Below, piece after piece: positions 12,563 through 24,793 of a DNA stretch of 64,000 bases (position 1 is the first letter of the stretch; every line of letters begins with the position of its first letter). Source of the DNA: Chamaecyparis obtusa (lineage: Eukaryota > Streptophyta > Pinopsida > Cupressales > Cupressaceae); the NCBI GenBank assembly GCA_027943335.1, contig BSBK01000876.1, positions 62,001 through 126,000 of the forward strand, read 5' to 3'. The notes beneath the pieces were generated by a model that ran no database searches, was not told the origin of the DNA, and saw only the letters and a list, made by a program, of their open reading frames with translations. The translations under genes were made by a program, and so were the position numbers.

Positions 12563-14113
12563 TGTTACCTATTAGTTTGCATACTAAATTGGTAAGTTTA
12601 TTTCACTCTTTCTTTGAATTATGGATTGGATAGTTGCTGTCTAATATTGCAAAATTGCTTGGATAGAAAAAATGAAGAATACGATACATAATGATAATTA
12701 TAAACATACGAAGAATGGATAAAGGTACACCTCTTCAAAATTACTATTCAGCTTATGAAGATGAAGTACATTTCAAATGCATTCATATTATTAGATTATG
12801 TACTCTAAGTATTGATCATGCTCAAAATTGCAAATTTATAACTGATTATTACATTGTACATTCAAAACTGAATGTAGTCAACAAGTGTTCCTTCCATAAG
12901 GTTTACATATTTCATGCTAGAACTTAGAGAACATATGCAATTAAGAAAGTGAGAGAGAGGCATGATGAGGTATAGGGGTCCATGCATTTCCTGTAAGAGG
13001 TCTCCTCCATTCTGGAGCTGATTGTTCGCACTTTGTGAGTCTTCATGTCCTAGGCGTTGTGTCTCCTTTTTCTGCATCTTAGGTCTTGTTTAGGTCATGT
13101 ATTCTGCATCATGAAGAAATGGTGTTAGATCCAATTGGATCTAAGCAATACATGAAAACCTACAAGCACCATACGTCAATCAAACTCCTGGGATTGCATA
13201 TTTAATGATAACATTAATGCAATGGAAAGATATGCATCTGCATTAACAGAATAATAACATCAAAGAGTCATATCATATGAAATCTTTTGAAGCGTGCATT
13301 ATTATAAGGGAAAAGAAGATATAGTTCATACAGTAATTCTGCTAAAGGTGCATATGAAATTCTCCAATGAAACAATGCACAATGATAATTCAGAAATAGA
13401 GAACATTAGTGTTGTTACAATATAGAATGTGTATGAAAAAGAGCTAATTGTATTGCTATCAAAATAGAAATTGCATATACTTGGTTCATACATCATTGAT
13501 ATCAGACAAGAACTTTATCTTAGTGGTTTTCTGAACATTATTATATCTAGAAGAGAGGGAAAAAAAATCAAAATAAAATTCATGTTTACAGAAGGAAAAA
13601 AGGAAAGGAGATGAAGATCATAACAGTTAGTACAAGGTTGTTACATGTTGTTATGAGTTTAATGGCATTAGTATCAAATATGCAGAATGCAATAATGATG
13701 CTAAAAAATGATCATATATAGAAGGACAGCAATACAGATACATATTCAGAAAAGGAAGAAAAATAGGAAAAAGGTAATCATTTTTATATACTAATACTGT
13801 TTGCTTCACGTTTAGATTGAAGATTAGATTTTTCTGCAAGAATATATAATCATAGCTACATCATGTCAAGCTTATGCTATAGTGATTTTTTAGACAATAT
13901 TCAGTGAACATGTGTTGGTGGGTGCCACGAGCCCGTGCTTGAACCTCACCAATGAATGTTCTTTCAGCATATTTTATGAAGATCAAAGTTCTAGTTTGTC
14001 AATGAAGAAACTATGTTCTAAATTTGAATAACAGTTTATAGCTTATTTCAATGTCACAGTGAAATATCAATCATAGAGTATATCACAGCCATTACAATGG
14101 AGGTATAGTATGT

Positions 14114-14546
14114 ATGGATTTAGCAGTGAATCTATGCAAGCTTCATGAGTTAGCTAGAAAACAAACTGAGAGTGGGATCAAAAATGAAAACAAGGTGAAT
14201 GTTGAAACTACTGGTATAATGAAAACAAAAGAGGATGGAATATGTGAAGTTCAAGATAAAAATGATCCAAATGCAAGCATTGATAAAGAGAAAGAAGCCT
14301 GAGCTTCTTAAAAATGCATCTTCTCTGGTTCAGAAACCAAAGGCTTCTCCAAATTCAAATATTTTGTTGAAGGTAGGCCCAAAGTCAAAAAATAGGGGTC
14401 AGTTTGGATCCTATTATAAAAGGAAGAACAATTATGGGCAAGAGTCTCAAGTTGAGGGCACTGAAGTTACATCTCCTGTAAAAAATGGGCCACTTCCTTC
14501 ATTGGCTAGCATTGTCACTTCCCGCACAAATTGCACAGTTTCATAG
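14114..14546 (+). pseudogene. LTR-embedded coding-like segment, 5' copy
   Basis: One frame (14114-14302) gives a Lys/Glu/Asn-rich peptide with SIDKEKEA near its end. An overlapping frame (14235-14546) continues as a basic Ser/Pro/Lys-rich peptide with SSLVQKPKASPNSN. The change of frame at about 14300 suggests one ancestral reading frame with a frameshift. The 3' LTR carries the same two segments. I do not recognise the protein. It is charged and low in complexity, so a non-coding origin is possible. Confidence 0.35.
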
Positions 14547-15064
14547 CCATTTACATTGGCAACTAATAAAAGATGGTTCTCAAACAAATAGCCTAAGTAC
14601 TAGTAGACGCTCGTGTTTGAGTTCGAGCTCATGGTTAAATAAGAAAAATCTATTTGCAGCTAGTGCCAAGTTTCAAAATAAAATGTGATTTTTTTAACGG
14701 TATGAAAAAGTGGGGTATCACTTATAATGCTAAGTCAAAACTTTTAGTTCATGAATACTGCCAGTTGACTCGTGAGTTTCTGATTTCAGCTAAGGATAAT
14801 TTTTAGAGAAAGCTCGTGCATGAGAATATATCACAGAAATAGAACCCTAAATGCTAGCAATAGAAGCATAGTAAATAGCTCTTGCATTTGATAAGAGGAA
14901 TAGTTTCAAACAAGAGTTTACGCAGGCAAAGATAGAGGAAAATTTATACTTATCTCTAGTCTGAAGCCATGTTTCAAGCAAGAAAAGCCAAATAGTCAAG
15001 CTAAAATTATAGTTCGAGTTTCAAAACAATCACCTCAGATCTGCCAATAAAGCCCGAGTTTCAA

Positions 15065-15352
15065 TTGAGGAAATCTCAAGCCCTCAAAAATCAAATAGCC
15101 AACTACAGATCAAAATCATGTTCTCTCCATCAAAATGGAGTGCTAGGAATAGATCATAGTCACGGTTTGAACTCAAGAGTTACGTGCCAGTTCAACATTT
15201 CTGAGAACTCCAAGCATGCCCAAATTAATACCAATGTGAGTTGCAGAATGAGTCTAAAGAAGATGCATGAAAAAAACACCACATTCTCTGCAAATGGCGG
15301 CAGCAAAGACCTATGGTTTTTTCTCAGAGAGATGCGAAATACCTTAGTATGA
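15065..15352 (+). pseudogene. LTR-embedded coding-like segment, 5' copy, second part
   Basis: A 95-codon open frame with LGIDHSHGLNSRVTCQFN. It is open in the 3' LTR too (21863-22150) with several amino-acid differences. Upstream in another frame (about 14700-14820) lies another stretch with few stops (KLLVHEYCQLTREFL). No family is recognised. Its retention in both LTRs shows only that it was part of the LTR when the element inserted. Confidence 0.3.
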
Positions 15353-16900
15353 AATACAAATGAGATTAAATGAAAGCCTTTGCCAAATTTTATGAAAACT
15401 TGGAGTCCACAAGGCACAACAGAATATGGATGCCTCTTGCAACATGCCATGCATAAAAAATCACATGCCTTTTTAATTAGGATGGATATATTTATTTTTG
15501 AGAAGGTCATGTTGACCATTAGATAAGTGTCGAATTGGGTTAGATAGGCATCTTTAGGTTTTTGAAGTTGGGGTTATGCTTTAGTTCCTAATAATTATTT
15601 ATTAAGTAAACATAGTGTCATAATACTTATTATATGTTAAATCTTAAAACAAATAATCTTTATTATTTGTTAAAGTATTATTATACAATAAATAATTATT
15701 AGATCTTAGAATGATTATTCCTTTGTGTCTAATTGTGAGTAATATTAATTATTTGTCGTAATTATAAGACAAATAATTATTAATTATTCTTAAAGAGCAG
15801 TTTGTGAGAGAGTCTTTTGAGAGTTGACTTTAGTTAGGTCCCACCTTTTTAAGGTTGACTTTCTGTTGACTACTCATTCTTTGCTCATTCAAAAGAAGAG
15901 TTCTTTTAGTTCTAGTCAGTTGATGGGGCAGTTACAGCATCTTGGAGTTACTTAGAGTTCATTTTGAGTTCTCCATTGATTATTATCAGCTAAGAGGTGT
16001 TTTGGAGTAGTTTACTTCCAGTTTCTAGCAGTTACACTTCGGATTTGGTGGGCTTTTTGTTCATATCCGACCCACATGAAATATGCATGTTTTTTGGAGA
16101 TATGGAGCAGTTTTGAGCGGATTTTGAGTGACACTTCAGTTATACATGAATTGAAGGAGTTCAAGGGCCACTTTGACTACATTTTTGGATAGTTTGTCTT
16201 CTCATTTTGGAGGGTTTTGTCATGCATCTGAGTTAGGGTTTTAGGGCTTTATTTTTATCTTATTTTCACCTCATTATGGAGGACCTTCTTTTTGGGCTCA
16301 CCTATTTTGCATATCGCAGACTTGAGAGAAAATTGTAAGGCACTTTGTAGCAGAGATTTTTCCAGCATTGATATATAGAGATAGCGGTTCCTTCTCATTG
16401 GTTGTAGTTTCATACTATGAGTTTATTTTCTTTGATGTTGTGTTAGCCTTCATCTAAGCTGCATTCCTTGTTACATTTTCAAATATTGATACTTGCTATT
16501 ATAGGTCTTTGTTTGTGTCCTAACATTTTGCAGTAAATTGGTGAAGAATTGTTTCCCTATCTATGGAAAATATTGCAAGTCCTTACATAGAAACACTTTT
16601 GTAGTCGCATGTTTGTCTGGGTACTGAGAGCCTTAAGTATCTTCAATGATCCATGCTAAATTAATTTAAGGTACATATCATTTATTGGTGTATCACCCTA
16701 TTTAGGTTTAGAATTCATTATGTTATTTCTTTCATCCTTTCCCCATACAAATTTATCCACAAGTGATATTCCAAATCCAAAAGGAACTGGCCTAGAATCT
16801 AGAGATTCATTCTCTCTCCCATCAATGAGAATGTTTCCATGTTTCAATAGGATAGCTAGATTCCACATCAAGCTAGAGGTGCAATCCTGATTGATAACAA

Positions 16901-16922
16901 TTTTAGGCATGCCCGGTGGGAC
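16901..16922 (+). promoter_or_regulatory. Possible primer-binding region
   Basis: Directly after the LTR the sequence reads GGCATGCCCGGTGGGACC, GC-rich in an AT-rich setting. Its place and form resemble primer sites of plant gypsy elements that use tRNAs other than initiator Met. I cannot match it to a particular tRNA without a tRNA set to compare. Confidence 0.4.
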
Positions 16923-17142
16923 CCAAACTGTTTCACTGTTTGGTTGAGCTTCATATCATTGCTATTTTGGTGTGGAAAGTAGTATTTCAGCCTTTGGAGG
17001 TAGGATTCAAACACATACCTGGCGACTCTATACCAAAGATCTGCTAGTTTCACAAGGTCAAGTGCTGGTATTTTTTAGATCATCTTTTATATCTAGATTT
17101 CAGATTATTACATGAATAGAAATGTCATATTATTGAGGGTAG

Positions 17143-18654
17143 CAAGAATAGTCACCATCCTATCATGAGAATAATGCTCAATGGGCTAATTACTAGCCAT
17201 ATGAAAGTCATCCTAAGACTATTTTTAGCCCAAGCTACCATACCTTAGGAGGCTATCAGTATATTCAGTATGCCCCTGGTCAATATGCCCTTGTATAGGC
17301 TTATGAGCAGGCTCTCCAACAAGAAGGATCATGGGCATGGGCTCTAAGGCAGAAAATGCAAAGTTATAACCAGTTCCAAGGAGACTATTTTATGCCTAAT
17401 CAGCATGTAGATATTTCCAATCAGCCTCAAAGCTAGGACTGTGTTAAAATGAAAAAGTTTTATGAGCCTAGCAAGTTTGTTCAGCCAAATCAAGAGCAAG
17501 GAAATGAGGATCAACTATATGAGCAGCAAATGAAACAATGGGAAGAAGAACTTGATTGTCAAATTGTTGTTAAGGGAGCAGAGTTGGGATTACAGTTTTC
17601 TATACAAAGGACTCCTGAGCATAAAATTCCAAGCTTCATGCATTTTGGGCAAGGTGAGTCTCCTAAGTCTATTGAATGTGAAATTCCAAGTTGGAGAACT
17701 CCTATGTTCAGAGAACCTATGAATAAAGAGCTAGTTAAGCCTTTATTCCCAAGTTTTAGTGATATCCTTCTAGCACAAACACCTGTTATAGAGAAATTTC
17801 AACCTTATGAAGAATTCAAGCCTATCCTCATACAAGAGCATGAAGGTAGATCAGATATAGTTGATCATGAAATTGTCAAGGTGGTTCCATATGATTCATC
17901 TCTTGATCAAGGAGACTATTTGCACCAGCAAGAGATGGTTGTACTTCTCTTTGGTGAGCTACCTTCTTTTTTTGATCAAGAGAAGGGAGAAGAGATTCCC
18001 GTCACATCAGCACAATAAAATATTCATGATAAAGAGGCTGATCAAAGCTTAGAAGAATGTTTTAACAACATTATTGCAGACTTCTATGAGAAGCTCATTG
18101 TTAAGGGATCAGAATTGGTGCCTATTTAAGGCTACTTTAGTTTGGAGGACATTCTTTCTAAAGATTATGTGTAGGAATGCCAGCTAGAACCAAGTGATCC
18201 TAATTCCCAGTGGATCAATATTTTTTATGAGCTCCTAGCTGACTTGACAAAAGATGATGATTCTTTGACCATGGAGGAGGAGCTCACATGGCTATTAATA
18301 ATGTAGGACATCCATGAAGAACCAGAGGAAAGTAAAGAAACTAGCAAGGAGAGCCCCAAGTTTACATTTTTAAGAGGTTTCCCAATCAGGCATCTTTCCA
18401 GAGTGGAGCTTGTGCCTGAGTTCTCAGTCATTGATGAGCAGATCCAACATATTTATTCATCTAAAATCTACATTGATATTGATCAAATACAAGAGGTTTG
18501 TGATTTGGCCTTTCACTTTCAAAATATGCTTCAAGAGTTTCAGGTTCTTCAAGTTATATTGCATGTTTTTTTAGTTGCATGTATGCATGCATCTCATCCA
18601 TTATTGGTGAGAAAAGGAAGCTATTTCAATCAATCTGTTAATGGATGTATTTGA
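17143..18654 (+). pseudogene. Broken ORF of the LARD-like element (~500 codons)
   Basis: One frame runs from about 17143 to a TGA just after 18651. The longest open part is 17449-18018 (189 codons from ATG). Interruptions in this frame are TAG near 17149, 17194, 17305 and 17434, then TAA after 18015, TAA near 18127, TAG near 18172 and TAG near 18304. All are one C-to-T change from CAG or CAA. The N-terminal part is Gln/Tyr/Pro-rich (GGYQYIQYAPGQYA). The middle and end are acidic, with the related phrases VVKGAEL and IVKGSEL. No zinc knuckle, protease or polymerase motif is visible. It could be a derived gag or an unrelated captured frame. Confidence 0.55.
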
Positions 18655-19358
18655 GGCTTGGATGATTGGTTAGCTTAGGGTAGGTTAAAATTTTTTCAAT
18701 TTTAGCTTGCTTTCTCCAAGTGCTGGGCACATTTCAGTTTCAGTCAGTAGTTTTTTTCAGTTAGTAGTTAGTAGTTTTCTGAAGGCTGCAAGTTAGACAA
18801 CTTCATGGCAGAACTATTCAGAAATGTATACATTAATCCTAATGCAAAAAATTGGACATTCCAAGGTTTCAAATTAGGAACAATGGCCACACTCCAAAAT
18901 AGGTCATCCATGACCTTTCCTAATAGCTTGCAGACTTTAGAAAAGAAGACAAATTTTCCAAGAGAAAGTGCATAATTCAGAAAATGGACTCAAATTTGTT
19001 TTCTACCTCAAGCTAGTTGTTTGCAAATCTATAACCGTATCCCATCATCATCATCATACAGATGTACACCTTAGAATGAGGTAAAGTCACTCACAGAATA
19101 GGTATAGCACCAATATGATGATGTTAAAGGTAGACAAATGCAAATTTCCTAAACAGCTAGCATGAGGTATTTTGTTTCGGTTTCAGTTTTCAATTTTGCA
19201 ATTTAGTGGTGTGTTTAAGTTTTCAGAATTTCCTAAATTTTCAAGGTTTGAGAAGGTTCAGTTTTATCAAAGTTCAAGACTCTATGCCCAATGGATTTAC
19301 AAGAGGTAGCTGGTCTATTTTGTTTAGTAGGCAAACACCCCTGAGAGGTCACCAAAAA

Positions 19359-22300
19359 TGTTACCTATTTAGTTTGCATACTAAATTGGTAAGTTGATTT
19401 CACTTTTTCTTTGAATTATGGATTGGATAGTTGTTGTCCAATATCGTATAATTGCTTGGATACAAAAAATGAAGAATACAATACAGAATGATAATTATAA
19501 ACATATGAAGAATGAATAAAGGTACACCTCTTCAAAATTACTATTCAGCTTATGAAGATGAAGTACATTTCAAATGCATTCATATTATCAGATTATGTAC
19601 TCTAAGTATTGATCATGCTCAAAATTGCAAATTTATAACTGATTATTACATTGTATATTCAAAACTAAATGTAGTCAACAAGTGTTCCTTCCATAAGGTT
19701 TACATCTTTCATGCTAGAACTTAGAGAACATATGCAATTAAGAAAGTGAGAGAGAGGCATGATGAGGTATAGGGGTCCATGCATTTCCTGTAAGAGGTCT
19801 CCTGCATTCTGGAGCTGATTGTCCACACTTTGTGAGTCTTCATGTCCTTGGCCTTGTGTCTCATTTTTCTGCATCTTAGGTCTTCTTTAGGTCATGTATT
19901 CCACATCATGAAAAAAATGGTGTTAGATCTAGTTGGATCTAAGCAATACATGAAAACCTACAAGCACCATACGTCAATCAAACTCTCAGGACTGCATATT
20001 TACTGATAACATTAATGTAATGGAAAGATATGCATCTGCATTAATAGAATAATAACATCAATGAGTCATATCATATGAAATTTTTTGAAGAATGCATTAT
20101 TATAAGGGAAAATAAGTTACAGTTCATATAGTAATGCTACTAAAGGTGCATACAAAATTCTCCAATGAAACAATGCACAATGATAATTCAGAAATTGAGA
20201 ACATTAGTGTTGGTACAATATAGAATGTGTATGCAAAAGAGCTAATTGTATTGCTATCAAAATAGAAATTGCATATACCTGGTTCATACATCATTGATAT
20301 CAGACAAGAACTTTATCTTAGTGGTTTTCTGAACATTATTATCTCTGGAAGAGAGGGAAAAAAAATCAAAATAAAATTCATGTTTACAGAAGGAAAAAAG
20401 GAAAGGAGATGAAGATCATAACAATTAGTACAAGGTTGTTACATGTTTTTATGAGTTTAATGGAATTAGTATGAAATATGCAGAGTGCAATAATGATGCT
20501 AAAAAATGATCATAGATAGAAGGACAATAGTATAGATACATATTCAGAAAAGGAAGAAAAATAGGAAAAAGGTAATCATTTTTATATACTAATACTGTTT
20601 GCTTCATGTGCAGATTGAAGATTAGGTTTTTCTGCAAGAATATATAATCATAGCTACATCATATCAAGCTTATGCTATGGTGATTTTTTAGACAATATTC
20701 AGCGAACATGTGTTGGTGGGTGTCACGAACCCAAGCTCGAACCTCACCAACGAATGTTCTTTCAGCATATTTTATGAAGATCAAAGTTATAGTTTGTCAA
20801 TGAAGAAACTGTGTTCTAAATTTGAATAACAGTTTACAGCTTATTTCAATGTCATAGTGAAATATCAATCATAGATTATATCACAACCATTAAAATGGAG
20901 GTATAGTATGTACGGATTCAGTAGTGAGTCTATGCAAGCTTCATGAGTTGGCTAGCAAACAAACTGACAATGGGATCGAAAAGGAAAACAAGGTGAATGT
21001 TGAAACTACTGGTATAATGAAAATAAAAGAGGATGGAATCTATGAAGTTCAAGAGAAAAATGATCCAAATGCAAGCATTGATGAAGAGAAAGAAGCCTGA
21101 GCTTCTTAAAGATGCATCTTCTCTGGTTCAGAAACCAAAGGCTTCTCCAAATTCAAATATTTTGTCAAAGGCAGGCCCAAAGTCAAAAAATAGGAGTCAG
21201 TTTGGATCCTGTTATAAAAGGAAGAACAATTCTAGGCAAGAGTCTCAAGTTGAGGGCACTGAAGTTGCATCTCCTATAAAAAATGGGCCACTTCCTTCAT
21301 TGGCTAGCATTGTCACTTCCTGCACAAATTGCACAGTTTCACAGCCATTTACATTGGCAACTAATAAAAGATGGTTCTCAAACAAATAGCCTAAGTACCA
21401 GTAGAAGCTCATGTTTGAGTTTGAGCTCATGGTTAAATAAGAAAAATCTATTTGTAGCTAGTGCCAAGTTTCAAAATAAAATGTGAGTTTTTTAATAGTA
21501 TGAAAAAGTGGGGTATCACTTATAATGCTGAGTCAAAAATTTTAGTTCATGAATACTACCAGTTGACCCATGAGTTTCTGATTTTGGCTAAGGAGAATTT
21601 TTAGAGCAAGCTCATCCATGAGAATATGTCATAGAAATAGAACCCTAAATGCTAGCAATAGAAGCATAGTAAATAACTCCCGCATTTGGTAAGAAGAATA
21701 GTTTCAAACAAGAGTTTACACAGGCAAAGATAGAGGAAAAGTTATACTTATCTCTAGTCTGAAGCCATGTTTTAAGCAAGGAAAGCCAAATGGTCAAGCT
21801 GAAATTATAGTTCAAGTTTCAAAACAGTCACCTCAGATCTACCAATAAAGCCTGAGTTTCAGTTGAGGAAATCTCAAGCCCTCGAAAATAAAATAGCCAA
21901 CTACAGATCAAAACTGTGTTCTCTCCATCAAAATGGAGTGCTAGGAATAGATCATAGTCATGGTTTGAACTCAAGAGTTACATGCCAGTTCAACATTTTT
22001 GAGAACCCCAAGCATGCCCTGATTAATACTAGTGCGAGTTGCAAACCGAGTCTAAAGAAGATGCATGAAAAGAACACCACATTCTCTGCAAATGGCAGCA
22101 GCAAAGACCTAGGGTTTTTTCTTAGAGAGATGCGAAATACCTTAGTATGAAATACAAATGAGATTAAATGAAAGCCTTTGCCAGATTTTATGAAAACTTG
22201 GAGTCCACAAGGCACAATAGAATACGGATGCCTCTTGCAACATGCCACGCATAAAAAATCACATGCCTTTTTAATGATAGGTCTTTGTTTGTGTCCTAAC

Positions 22301-22676
22301 TTTTTGCAGTAAATTGGTGAAGCATTGTTTCCCTATCTATGCAAAATATTGTAGGTCCTTACATAGAATCACTTTTGTAGTCACATATTTGTCTAGGTAC
22401 TGAGAGCCTTAAGTATCTTCAATGATCCATGCTGAATTAATTTAAGTTACATATCATTTATTGGTGTATCACCCTGTTTAGGTTTAAAATTCATAAGTTT
22501 ATTTCTTTCATCCCTTTCCCCATACAAATTTATCCACAAGTGATATTCCAAATCCAAAAGGAACCGGCCTAGAATCCAAAGATTCATTCTCTCTCCCATC
22601 AACGAGAACGTTTCCATGTTTCAACAAGATAGCTAGATTCCACATCAAGCTAGAGGCACAATCCTAATTGACAACA
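19359..22676 (+). repeat. 3' LTR (3318 bp) of the LARD-like element
   Basis: It begins TGTTACC after CACCAAAAA and ends GACAACA, followed by ATCCC. It is collinear with the 5' LTR but lacks the ~1020-bp segment, the join lying near 22275. The purine tract before it is weak. Confidence 0.85.
20950..21389 (+). pseudogene. LTR-embedded coding-like segment, 3' copy
   Basis: This is the counterpart of 14114-14546. The basic part is open at 21033-21389 (118 codons, SSLVQKPKASPNSN shared) and runs further than in the 5' copy because a TAG there is CAG here. The upstream acidic part is interrupted. A continuation (GIDHSHGLNSRVTCQFN) is open at 21863-22150. Confidence 0.35.
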
Positions 22677-22681
22677 ATCCC
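22677..22681 (+). repeat. Right target-site duplication (ATCCC)
   Basis: It pairs with GTCCC at 12558-12562 with one difference. Confidence 0.7.
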
Positions 22682-23925
22682 ACCATCCCACATGTTGTCT
22701 CCCACCATGGATAGTGTCATGGCTAGCACAACCTCTGCCCCTAGCATTTCTATTGAAGCAGTATTTTGCTCTCAAAAAAATTCCATTAACAACCCCAATG
22801 AAGCCAACTTCACAACAAAAATTAGATGTTTAATAGTTAGAATTACCTCAAATGTAATGGCTTCCATACAGAAAATCTCAAATTAGATGGTAACAGAAGA
22901 AGAACCGAAGAGGTGTGTCCAGAATGGCACCTATAGTACATGCTCAAAAAAAGCCCAAATTAGTGTGATATGAAGAAGATGAGGGTTCGATAGGGTTAAA
23001 AAAGTGGCATTTTCTATGTAAAGGTTTTCAATAGTGGGACCATGACATATTAGTTAAGGTTGTAACATGTATTACGATGAAAATACTTTACGTATACTTA
23101 TGAATAAATTAAGGTCTAGAATGTAATGAATTAGGTTGTAGATGTACACATTATTAAGTAGAGATCTATTTTAAAAAGAGTGTGAAAAATATATACTATT
23201 GAAGTTTAGGTAGATTCATGTTGTATAAAAATTATTTTTTTAATAAACATATATTATTTTGTAAACATAAAATTTATTTCAAGTGTTCAATAATTAGATC
23301 TTCTTTGTTAAATATAAAGATATGATTTAACAATAATATGTGCTATTAATAAATATTAGGATTCCTTTTATATGTTAATATTTTTAGATTTATGAAGGAA
23401 AAATTAACAACCTATAAGAATGCAAAAATTAATCAGAGAGGATGGAGAAGATAATACCTAATTTTATGCAAGTAATTCCTCTATATCAGGAGCCTAATGT
23501 TCTTCCATCTATAGGTGCATATCTCCTTCTATTTTATGTTGTCCAATTCTCCTTGAATTTGTCCTTAATGATCATCCAGTAGACTGCTCTAGATTTTCTT
23601 CTATAATGAAGGCGAAATGACTGAATTCATATGTAATGTATGACTACTGCAATTTATCAGGTTTGGGTCTGCTACAAGTGTGAATTTCCTTAGCATCTTA
23701 TGTTTTCTATGCCTTGGTATTTCACACCTCAAGACACACCCTTTATATATGAAGACAACCTCATAAAAAATGGTAAAGGCCAACCAAAATTGGCTTAGGG
23801 TAATTTACATAATATTAATCCAAGTCATCCCTTGAGGACATGTCAATAAGTTGTCCCTTTAAGGTATTGTTAAGTCATCTCTCTAGGACATTATAAGGGT
23901 TTCTTATCTTTTATTTGTTTAATAT

Positions 23926-23983
23926 AATAATGGTATGTTGAGATGAATACTAATTTATTATTCATCTCAGCATACATATTATT
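23926..23983. repeat. Imperfect inverted repeat (~24-base arms)
   Basis: Left arm 23926-23949 and right arm 23959-23983 pair with only a few mismatches around a 9-base loop. The shared core is TGAGATGAATA against TATTCATCTCA. It is too short for a typical MITE and may be a remnant or a local foldback. Confidence 0.6.
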
Positions 23984-24144
23984 GATCTTTCCAAAAAGGC
24001 CACAAATATTAACACTCTCTCTTGGTCTCGAGGGAAGATCAAAATAAAACTCATAATGTAATCACAAGATCTTTATCACACTAGATTTCATTCTCAATGA
24101 ATATGGAACCATTAAAGAAAATATAACATAACATACTTTATATT

Positions 24145-24166
24145 CATCAGGTATTCATACCTGATG
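24145..24166. repeat. Perfect 10-base inverted repeat
   Basis: The arms CATCAGGTAT and ATACCTGATG are separated by two bases. It lies 117 bases before the gypsy LTR, outside the element. Confidence 0.65.
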
Positions 24167-24612
24167 TAATCAATGTGATTAACCATCCTCAAGATGTCCC
24201 AACCTTGGTAATATCATCTACTACAAGATGTAGGGTTATTCAAACATCATTCACATGAAATGAGAGGTAAGAAGCATGATGTATGTAATGTCCCTGTCAT
24301 TAAATAAATAATAAAACTATTGTATTTGGGTCCTGATCAATTTAGTTTATCTTGGGCCCATTTTTATTTGTTGGCATAGGTGTAGTTGTCACCGTCAGCT
24401 CTATTTGTGCACCCTCAGGAGTTTTCTTGACGGGTATTTATGTCTGGCGTGTAGGTTGGATTTAATAGGTTGCGATTTGATAGTTGATTTATATTTGTGA
24501 ATTCTTGTTGGGATTCTATTGTTCTCCATTTTAGAGGTGAAAGATCCTCCCTATTTGGTTTGTTGCATTTTTGGTGGGATTCAACCCTCACCCTATTCTG
24601 TGTGGTCTCTTG

Positions 24613-24635
24613 TTTCAGATTTGGCAAATCTGAAA
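24613..24635 (+). promoter_or_regulatory. Perfect dyad directly upstream of TATA box
   Basis: The arms TTTCAGATTT and AAATCTGAAA are exact reverse complements separated by GGC. The dyad ends three bases before the TATA box. Its position suggests a regulator-binding palindrome or a hairpin; this role is inferred. Confidence 0.55.
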
Positions 24636-24638
24636 TGT

Positions 24639-24647
24639 TATATAAAT
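24639..24647 (+). promoter_or_regulatory. TATA box of gypsy LTR
   Basis: TATATAAAT, a good plant TATA box, lies about 355 bases into the LTR. It implies a U3 of about 380 bases and a long R/U5. Confidence 0.6.
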
Positions 24648-24793
24648 ATATTGTTGTTCTATTTGCAAATACTTGTTTCAATATTGTCAAGCACTGGAAG
24701 ATTATTTATGAAACATCTTAGTTCAACATCCGGAAGGAAACTAAAGTAGATCTATGCGCATCCAGGGATGAGAAACCAACTTTCAGCAATCAC

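Larger units (their letters stand above)
12563..16899 (+). repeat. 5' LTR (4337 bp) of the LARD-like element
   Basis: It matches 19359-22676 throughout except for about 1020 bp at ~15478-16498, which is present here and absent from the 3' LTR. The extra segment is AT-rich with repeated TAATTATT and TTGACT-type words. A short TAGG word lies at or near both edges, which fits loss from the 3' copy by recombination between short repeats, though insertion into this copy is also possible. The LTR also carries open-frame segments near 14114-14546 and 15065-15352. Confidence 0.85.
12563..22676 (+). mobile_element. Large LARD-like LTR element
   Basis: This is a 10.1-kb insertion with direct repeats at 12563-16899 and 19359-22676. 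Each copy begins TGTTACC and ends GATAACA or GACAACA, so the termini are inverted (TGTTA/TRACA). The flanks are GTCCC at 12558-12562 and ATCCC at 22677-22681, a 5-bp target duplication with one difference. The internal region is only about 2.46 kb and shows no pol motif. Very long LTRs around a short internal region without pol match the LARD class known from plants. In one ~430-bp stretch compared by eye the LTRs differ at about 14 positions (roughly 3%), so insertion is fairly recent relative to the other elements here. Confidence 0.85.
22682..24283. other. Flanking DNA with two inverted repeats, no gene
   Basis: No convincing coding frame is seen. A short Thr/Ser/Pro-containing frame (22668-22886) crosses the target duplication, so it is fortuitous at its start. 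Two hairpin-forming sequences lie at 23926-23983 and 24145-24166. The last bases border the gypsy LTR at 24284. Confidence 0.5.

Noticed and set aside
22668..22886. 72-codon frame beside the LARD-like element as a host gene
   Set aside because: Its start lies inside the LTR end and target duplication, and it has no motif or continuation on the other flank that I could see.
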